Of a stretch of 64,000 nt of DNA, positions 57,001-64,000 are shown in pieces. The notes below the pieces were generated by a model. It worked only from the letters and a program-made list of their open reading frames with translations, was not told the origin of the DNA and searched no databases. Position 1 is the first letter of the stretch. Every line of letters begins with the position of its first letter. The DNA is from Mesodorylaimus sp. YZB2_4 (taxonomy: Eukaryota > Nematoda > Enoplea > Dorylaimida > Dorylaimidae): positions 744,001-808,000 of the forward strand of contig JASANH010000606.1 in the NCBI GenBank assembly GCA_030248295.1, in the 5' to 3' direction. The position numbers and the translations under genes are program-made.

Positions 57001-60000
57001 AGATCGTCGCCAACATTCGTTCTTCGATATTCAGCCAGAAGCGGCCAAGTCGAGCGACGTGTCAGCTTTCGATGCCCTGAAATCGCAAGTGATCAATTCG
57101 CTGAAAGAAATGGAACAAAGCGTTGCTCAGCAGATTCGCGAGCAACGCAAGGCCGACACATATTTGGACAAGCTATACAGGCATCGATGCCATTTCTGTG
57201 GAAAAGTGATGAGCAGCGAGAGTAGCTTGCAGATTCATATTCGGAGTCATACAGGCGAAAGACCGTACGCTTGTTCCGTATGCGATAGCCGATTTTCTAC
57301 GAAAGGTAACCTGAAGGTGCACATGGACGTGCACAGGGGAGAAGAGGCCGGCTTGAACAATATGCAACGATTCAGATTGGAGAATAGCATCGGTCTGGTC
57401 CAGCGTATGGAAAATGGGCGAGGCGAAAAAACGTCCAAGATCATGGCAACGGTCGACAAGTCGAACACTTTTGCCCAAGCAGATATGGAAACGGAACAGT
57501 CGGACTCGTCTCGGCACAAATTTAGAACAAGATCGGTCTCAATGTCTCAGCTGAATTCAGACGTAAAATCTAAGATAAGTCTGTTCCGTGACGACTTTGC
57601 CCTCGGCGATCACATACCGCTCTTTCGTATCTCGCAACATGAAGCAGAGAACCTTGATGCACCCGACCACGATGGAGGTTCGAAAGACGACGAGAATTTG
57701 GAGGAAGTAGGCGAGAGTGTGGAAGATGGTCAATTCGGCCAACACGGCTCGCTCGCCGATTCGGGAATGATGCCCATCGACCTACGCGTCAATTCCACGC
57801 TGTCCAGCTGCCATACGAAAAGTCCACTCCCAACTAGCACGCCCTTCAGCACCCCCTCGTTTCTTGCAGCACCATTCTTCCCGAACTTGGCTTCCCTCTA
57901 TCCGAATCCGCTCGCCGTCCCTGCTTTGGGCGATATTAGTCGAACCCAAGTCAAGTCGGCCGCCCATTTAGCGCCCTCCTTGTTCATGCAGCAGCAGCCA
58001 TCTCTGCCGAAATTGGCTGGGTTGGAGAACTGTGCGAATGGTGTGGGCGCCGTAGCACCGAGCACGGCATCGACACCAATGTCACCCACAAATGCGGCCG
58101 ACCTGGAAGAAGACTGGGAGTCCATGATGGAAATCACAACCACTGACGAAACGGAGAAGATAAAGAGCTTAGTGGGAGACAGGGAAACAAAGGTCACCGA
58201 TCCCAATCAATGCATCATCTGCCATCGTATTTTGAGTTGCAAGAGGTGAGTGCTCGCATGAGCGTGTATGACCCCCCCCCCCCCCAGGACTTTATATCTT
58301 TTGCATTTCAGTGCTCTTCAAATGCACTATCGGACTCATACTGGGGAAAGACCTTTCAAATGCAAAATCTGCTCGCGTGCATTTACGACAAAAGTAAGCA
58401 GGCATTTTACTCTTTGTCATTGCCGATCATGTGGCAGGTCCAAGTGTGAGTCAGAGTTATAGATAGCAATGTTTTAGAATTCCAAACTTTTCTTGTGTGC
58501 ACTTTGAGAAATCTTTTTTTTGAGAAGCCAATCCTTCTTGCCCCTCCCTTACGCAAGCCGCAGAACACAAAAAGTGAGAACTTCTTTCTTCAGGGCAATC
58601 TCAAAACGCACATGGGAGTACATCGCACGAAACCACCGTTTCGTCTTTTTCATCAATGTCCAATTTGCCACAAGAAGTTCAACAACGGCATCGTCCTCCA
58701 GCAACATATTCGCCTGCACACTGGCCAAGCGCCAGACATGCCCATCGAGCACATACAAGCCAGTGAGATCAAGGAGGCCAACCGAACATTGAACGCCACA
58801 ACCGAGTTCGACCAACCATTCCAAGCGAGATCGCAGCAACCACCTTCAACGCTCACCAATGCGCTGTTGTCCTCTCCGCTGGCCAAACCAGCAGCCAATG
58901 AGCAGACGGCAAAACGACCTCCATCGACATTGGTCTCCCCCATCAGCACCCCTAAACCGTTCGAACGCGCTCTATCAACATCTTCCACGTCCGCAAATTC
59001 AACGTTGGTCTCCGCTAATAAACCGCAATCGCCATCTCTGGACAAGACTGTGCCTCGTTCGAGTCACTCACAGGAGAACAAGTTCCCCACATTCCCACCG
59101 TTCGGCGTGCCCCCGTTGGATCTTCTGCGGGGTCCCGCTGGCACTGCGGCTGCTTTTGCCAGTTGGCTAAGTCGATGCGGTCCGTCTCCGTTCCCATTTA
59201 TGCCATTTTCTACGTCGCCGCCATCCCTGACTCCGGCCAGTGTCAGCAGCGTGCTGCAATCGCAAGCTTCGAATAGTGGCAATAGGAGTTCGGCTCCTGC
59301 CGTTCCACCGCCATTGGCAATGCCAACCACGAATCCGTTCACACCAGTCATGCTTCCGAATCCGCCACAGCCATCCATGTTCGGACGACCGAATACCACG
59401 TGCAACATCTGCTTTAAAACGTTTGCTTGCAATTCAGCTTTAGAAATCCACTACAGAAGCCACACCAAAGAAAGGTAAGAGATATGCCTGCTGACTTGAC
59501 GGGGTCTAGGAATAGCTGCCCGACCCAAGGTCTAAAACATCGCATTGGCCACTGTCCTCGGAACTTGGGCTCTTTCCTCCCACATCACACTAAAGTCATT
59601 GAGCCAAGTCAAACTTCGCCTTTTTGTTTAGGCTGTTCAATCCCGCTTTTCTATTTAGGCCGTTCAAGTGCACTGTGTGCAACCGTGGATTTTCGACCAA
59701 GGGCAACATGAAACAGCATTTATTAACTCACAAGATTCGAGACACACCAGTTTCCGATGTGTCCTCTCAAGGCTCGAACCAGCTTCGTCCCAGTTCCACA
59801 ACCAAGTCCGGCAGTTCATCCACGACATCGCCGTTCGATCATCAGAAGCAGAATTCGAATTCGCCTCCAGCTCTGGCCACGAATGCTCACGGAGACGCGA
59901 CGCCTGGAAATGAGAACCAGTCAAGCGAGGTCCCAAATAACGATTGCGGAAACTCGAACAATGGCGACTCGCACTTGCCACCAAGTTTGAAACGCGAGCA

Positions 60001-61223
60001 CACTCCCGAGCACGCATCAAATGCAAATGGTGATGCCAGCTCATTGTCGCTTTTCAAAGAGTCGGCTCGAATAGATAAGAAAAAGAGCGACGAGAACGGT
60101 GGTCCCACACCACTCGAGTCCATTCAAAGCATGTGGGCCAGAACGGAATCCCTGGCTTCCAGCACGCCATCTCCAGCTGCCAAGAGGCCGCCCGTGCTGA
60201 GCAAGCATCAGTGCCAAGTGTGCTATAAGCACTTCAGCAGTTCTTCGGCTCTGGCCATCCATATGCGCACTCACACGGGCGAAAGGCCGTTCTGCTGTCC
60301 AGCTTGCGGACGCTCATTCACAACGAAAGGTAAGGCAGGGGAGCAGCCAAAGGTGACAAGTTCAAAGTTGATGCCTTTTAGGCAATTTGAAAGTGCACAT
60401 GGGCACTCACTCGTGGCAACATGCTCAAAGTCGTCGAGGCAGACGCATCTTCGACACCCAACAATCGCCGTCTTTCGGATTCGGAGACAATCAAGCGGCC
60501 TACATGGGCGATCGTTCATCCACGGCTACGAGCCTCGAAGACGCCAGCAACGCCAGCAGTGCGAATTCGGATCCTGATCAAGGCAATGGTCGCCGCACCG
60601 TGTCCCCAGGAGTCGATGGTCAGTCATGCGACGCTAACAAGAATGGATCCCGGAAGCAAGAAGCAAAAAAACGAAGGCTGACCTCGCCCTTTGGCAGCCG
60701 TGCATCGACCCCGTCCCAATCTGACAACGGCGCGCCGACCATGGTCTCACCGAGCTCCCAGCGGGGCGCATCCATGCTCTCATCTTTCTCATCCACATCC
60801 ACGTCGCCACTTCTGCAGCGGTCTCCGGGCTCGACGTCGTTTCTGGCCTCCAAGTCGGCTCTGCAGAACGGTCAGATGAGTTCGCTCTTCACCAACCCCG
60901 CTTTCCCCAACATCGTCTCGCCGTCGTCCAACTTCGCTTTCATGAACACATTTCAGTCCGGATCCGGCATTCCATCGTCGTCTCCCTCGTTCGTCACCAG
61001 TCCGAACGGTGGCGTGGCTGCCAATCCGTTGTCCCCCTCCGAATCCGACTGTCAGCTGGCCAACGCGAACCCAGTGCAGACCGTGCTGTGGATGTGGAGG
61101 AACGTGTGTTCAGTGTGTCGTCACGTCTGCTCGTCCGTGTCGGAATTAGAGGATCACTTGAAGCTTCACTTAGCTAATAGCGGCGGTGCCAACGACAAGA
61201 TTACCACCAGTATTCCCACTTGA
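51046..61223 (+). CDS. Spalt-like zinc-finger transcription factor (SALL)
   Basis: A nuclear transcriptional regulator, usually a repressor, in limb, sensory and neural development. Exons 51046-51166, 56361-58245, 58312-58393, 58594-59474, 59659-60329 and 60382-61223 total 4482 nt (1493 aa). Exon 1 holds SRRRKQP, resembling the N-terminal SRRKQ motif by which vertebrate SALL proteins recruit NuRD. Exon 2 opens with the SALL-specific C2HC finger ([20 protein letters not shown]) and then a C2H2 pair (57184-57344). A triplet follows with [18 protein letters not shown] and [15 protein letters not shown], then pairs at 59398-59735 ([20 protein letters not shown]) and 60208-60418 ([16 protein letters not shown]), and a single C-terminal finger near 61105. 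The SALL box, S-A-L-x-I-H-x-R-x-H-T, recurs. Introns split the fingers at GER|PF and TTK|GN, as usual in the family. The upstream frame is open to 50833, so the start is likely but not certain. Confidence 0.94.
51167..56360. other. SALL intron 1 (5.2 kb), likely regulatory
   Basis: The donor GTAAGA at 51167 and acceptor TTTTCAG ending at 56360 join phase 1 to phase 1. No gene is recognised inside. The hexamer TTTATG/CATAAA occurs about thirteen times by hand count, far more than expected for its length. A large first intron separating a short first exon from the zinc fingers is typical of SALL genes and usually holds enhancers. Confidence 0.7.
58272..58285. repeat. 14-base poly-C run in SALL intron 2
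   Basis: A homopolymer of 14 C lies about 26 bp upstream of the exon-3 acceptor, in the place where a polypyrimidine tract would act. Length errors are likely in sequencing. A similar 14-C run lies at 26853-26866 and a 12-G run at 20598-20609. Confidence 0.8.
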
Positions 61224-61960
61224 CTCCCGCTTTACCCTTCCTATGCTTTTGTTGGGGTAGTCAGTCTCGTACCGCCTTCGTGTCCTTGTATCGCAAGTGT
61301 GATCTCCAAGCCGAGATGCCCGAACACGTGTATTTTTCTGGAGATTATATTTTATGTGCCATGCCCCGCATTGCAACGACTGTGCGCTTCCACTTGTCCC
61401 ATAGATTCGATCGTTGGCGTTTGCTTCTATTCGCTCGCTTCCTCCTTTATGACTGCGCATACCGACTGCAATTACGCATTGTCTTAGGCTACTTCACTCA
61501 TGCTCTTCCGCGATGAACAAACATTCACTTGTGCTTATCTATCAGTGAATGAGACCCATGTGATACTAGCTTGTATTATTGTTCACGAGATTAAGGAATG
61601 CTTATTTATCCGGTTCAGTTAGGGCTCTTCTCGTGTACATGTTGTTCCATGACGCTTTTGTGCCGCTTATTTTATAAACTTTAAAATGATCCAGCGTTCA
61701 TATTGATTAGTCCACGAGACAAGGTGCAATTTATAGACCACACTCGCTTATCATTGTCGAACCACATCATGACATGGTGAAAGTGCCAAGATACAAATGA
61801 GAACTACGAACGTGATTAGACATCACTGATCCTAAACGATAAATATATTCGAAAGGAAAGGTCCAATAAACATACAACCATCAGTCTTCTATGTCGCTAC
61901 AACACCATCTCATATGCCGATCGCCGGTGGATTGAGACTGACCTTGCTCAGCGTACACAA
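61224..61960. other. Convergent intergenic between SALL and LAPTM4
   Basis: This 0.74-kb space holds both 3' UTRs. An AATAAA signal at 61866-61871 lies on the plus strand and may serve SALL. No exon is seen. Confidence 0.55.
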
Positions 61961-63550
61961 CTAAGCGTTCCCATATGGTGGCGGAGGAGTGCCGGCCTGC
62001 GGCATCTTCATCGCGCTTTCATAATCTGGCGGCAACAAGAGCTAAAAAAGCAACACTAGTTAATCCGATGCCGACAGAGGACTTCGAAGAACAGGGGACA
62101 GCCGATTTCAACTGAATAGCCTAAGCTCTGACGGCAATCTTGAAGGTGCGACCTAGCTGACTTCACGGTGACGCTAAACCTGACAGCCAGTGGCTTACCT
62201 CGCCATCCTCCCGCTGTCCATCCTCCGTCGTCGAGTAGGTCAAAATTCCGACCTGACGCAAGTGCATGTACTGGTAGCACGCCCAGACCACCCCGATGAA
62301 GTAAGCCTAAATGAAAGAGCATGGAAGATCAGTGGGTGCAGTGCTCCTGAAATACTATTTTCCCAGAAGGAAACCTAAGCTACTCTCCAACGTATGTCTG
62401 CAGTTCACCTTGGCAAACAGCACAATCACGTATGCCGTCAAAATGCACAGCGCCATCCACTGGCTATTGATGTCCATCAACTGATCACGGAATGGGACAT
62501 CAGGCTGAAATAAACCAATCAGGATTACAAGACTGCTTTACATCAGACTCTCAGTAGGACTTACATTATCCGCCAGAACATCCTGTATGTTCGGCAACCA
62601 CGTATAATGACCCACCGCCGTCAAACACGACAACATCAAGTCAAAGACTTGAAAGCAGAAAAAGGGCAACAGATAGCCCGGCCGGCTCTAAATCGCAATA
62701 ACCACAGAGAAGTGTACGAGAACAGCAAACATGAAGTGTGATACATACCTTAGCTACCCCATGCAACAGCATGGCAGTAATAAAGAATAAGCCAACCAGC
62801 AAAGCCAATGCCAAGTGAGCATCGCCTGAAATGAGAACGCACGATACAAAGCACGCTTCGATTTTACGTCACGCAACACGCTCCTAGACGAATGAAGGAC
62901 CTGGAAACTATTCAGTCTCCCACAGGGTTTTGCCCAGCAAGGATGTGTTTGGATAGTTATCTACTAGGCCTAAACAAGAGCCACCACACAACCCCTTCGT
63001 CTGCAGTCATGCATGTTGCAAACTTTCTTTTTTACAACAGTCGCAGCTATGGGTGGCCAAACCTAGCCCACCCTCACACCGTACATGTAACCAGTAAGCT
63101 CACCATTCTGCAATCGCTTCCTCGTGAAAACCATCACATCAGACCTGGCATAGAACATTCGACCATTCTCCACCGGTTGGGCCGCCTTCTGTGGTTGCGG
63201 AGTTGGCAATTCGGGTAACTGAGTCACCTTTTGTTCTTGGCTATTGCGAACCAAGGATTTGTCATCATCGCCCATTTTCGCATCCAGGTCAAAATCACTC
63301 TGCCCGTTCTCCCAAAACATTTCCGGACGACTGATGGCGAAAAGCAATGCGGATATTGCCACCATTTGAATCATCTGCGATCAAACCCACCAACATTTCA
63401 ACTCCAAAATTCTGATCAACTAATAAGGTGATATAAACTTACCAAGTGATAGAAACCCAAGCATATGGTGCCCGTTCTAACATGGCAACAGCCGAAGCAA
63501 CGGAACCGAGGATCCGAGATATCGTTACCGTGAAGCTTGATTCGCCGCAT
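61961..63550 (-). CDS. Lysosome-associated transmembrane protein 4 (LAPTM4 family)
   Basis: A four-pass membrane protein of late endosomes and lysosomes; family members recruit NEDD4-type ubiquitin ligases through PY motifs and help sort transporters. Exon 1 (63550-63443) encodes RFRCFGCCHVRTGTICLGFY, the family's N-terminal Cys signature leading into membrane segment 1. Exon 2 (63374-63104) holds the rest of segment 1 and an acidic/polar lumenal loop, longer and more Gln/Pro-rich than in vertebrates. Later exons hold a second segment (AHLALALLVGLFFITAMLLH), the hallmark PGYLLPFFCFQVFDLMLSCL, DVPFRDQL, and segment 4 (AYFIGVVWACYQYMHL). The last exon gives a tail with LPPDYESAMKMP and PPPPYGNA, two PY-like motifs, then TAG at 61961. 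The ATG at 63550 gives the usual short cytosolic N-terminus. Confidence 0.93.
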
Positions 63551-64000
63551 TTCGATGAAGCTGCTCAATGAAACTAAAACGCCAAACGACTTGTCCACTG
63601 GAAAAGGGGCTTGTGCCAAAAAAGGACAAAACGAGGATTGGGGCACACCAGGCGCACGTTTCCCCATGGATACACTATATGCGCCGAAGGCGCTGGATCG
63701 ACTGCTTAGACACACCACGGCGCTGAAAACGGATGTCACGAATGCTATTACCCATTTGTGGCGCGAATATACAAGATATCAAAAAACGGACAACGGCATT
63801 GAGGAGAAAATAGGATGAGTTGGGCCGTTGAAAACGGGGACCTCGAGTTGTTCAATTTAAAAAATTTTTCAATTTGCCGCTAAAATTTAGGCCATGCAGG
63901 TAGGGAGCGTACTGTGGGACTGTGCGGCCGTTTGCGCTGTTGATAGACTTTGCAGCAATTCGATGATCATTTCGGCAAAACCTCTCTTCTTCGCAAAGGG
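63551..64000. other. LAPTM4 upstream region
   Basis: No gene is recognised. The LAPTM4 frame stays open upstream to about 63739, but the added residues do not resemble the family. The promoter and 5' UTR are expected here. Confidence 0.5.

Noticed and set aside
63537-63818. Plus-strand 93-codon frame opposite LAPTM4 exon 1
   Set aside because: It overlaps the LAPTM4 start on the other strand and shows no family features.

Overview
The window is nuclear DNA of a bilaterian invertebrate animal. All long genes are split by GT-AG introns, many only 40-70 nt long with TTTCAG or TTTTAG acceptors, and a few much larger. Every recognisable gene is a metazoan family: a nicotinic receptor alpha subunit, FoxQ1, a nematode-type protein tyrosine phosphatase, repulsive guidance molecule, CHD1, PDIA3/ERp57, ubiquilin, Spalt (SALL) and LAPTM4. 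I cannot name the phylum. Short introns and the compact phosphatase recall nematodes or tardigrades, while a clear FoxQ1 recalls spiralians.

Layout. 1-7.4 kb is transposon-rich: a solo LTR split by a 1.76-kb inverted-repeat element, and two tRNA-derived SINEs. 7.5-10.4 kb (-) is a complete 13-exon nAChR alpha gene; one of its introns is mostly a 126-bp hairpin. 13.5-14.3 kb (+) is intronless FoxQ1. 17.0-18.1 kb (-) is the phosphatase. A second, intact copy of the solo LTR lies at 18.6 kb and acts as the empty-site reference for the first. 23.3-25.9 kb (+) is RGM. 27.0-35.6 kb (-) is CHD1. 37.2-41.6 kb (-) is PDIA3 with a decayed LINE in an intron. 42.5-45.5 kb (+) is ubiquilin, head to head with PDIA3. 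51.0-61.2 kb (+) is a SALL zinc-finger gene with a 5.2-kb first intron and a 5.6-kb gene-free upstream region. 62.0-63.6 kb (-) is LAPTM4, convergent with SALL.

The genes do not form one pathway. Local links are PDIA3 and ubiquilin, two protein-quality-control genes sharing about 0.87 kb of upstream DNA, and developmental regulators (FoxQ1, SALL, RGM) sitting in large non-coding territories. Gene models for nAChR, RGM, SALL and the phosphatase were checked by exon arithmetic: summed exon lengths are multiples of three and reading frames join across every splice. The most notable non-genic signals are the nested LTR/TIR insertion with readable target duplications, the hairpin-filled nAChR intron, two separate SINE families, and a TTTATG/CATAAA-rich landscape around SALL.
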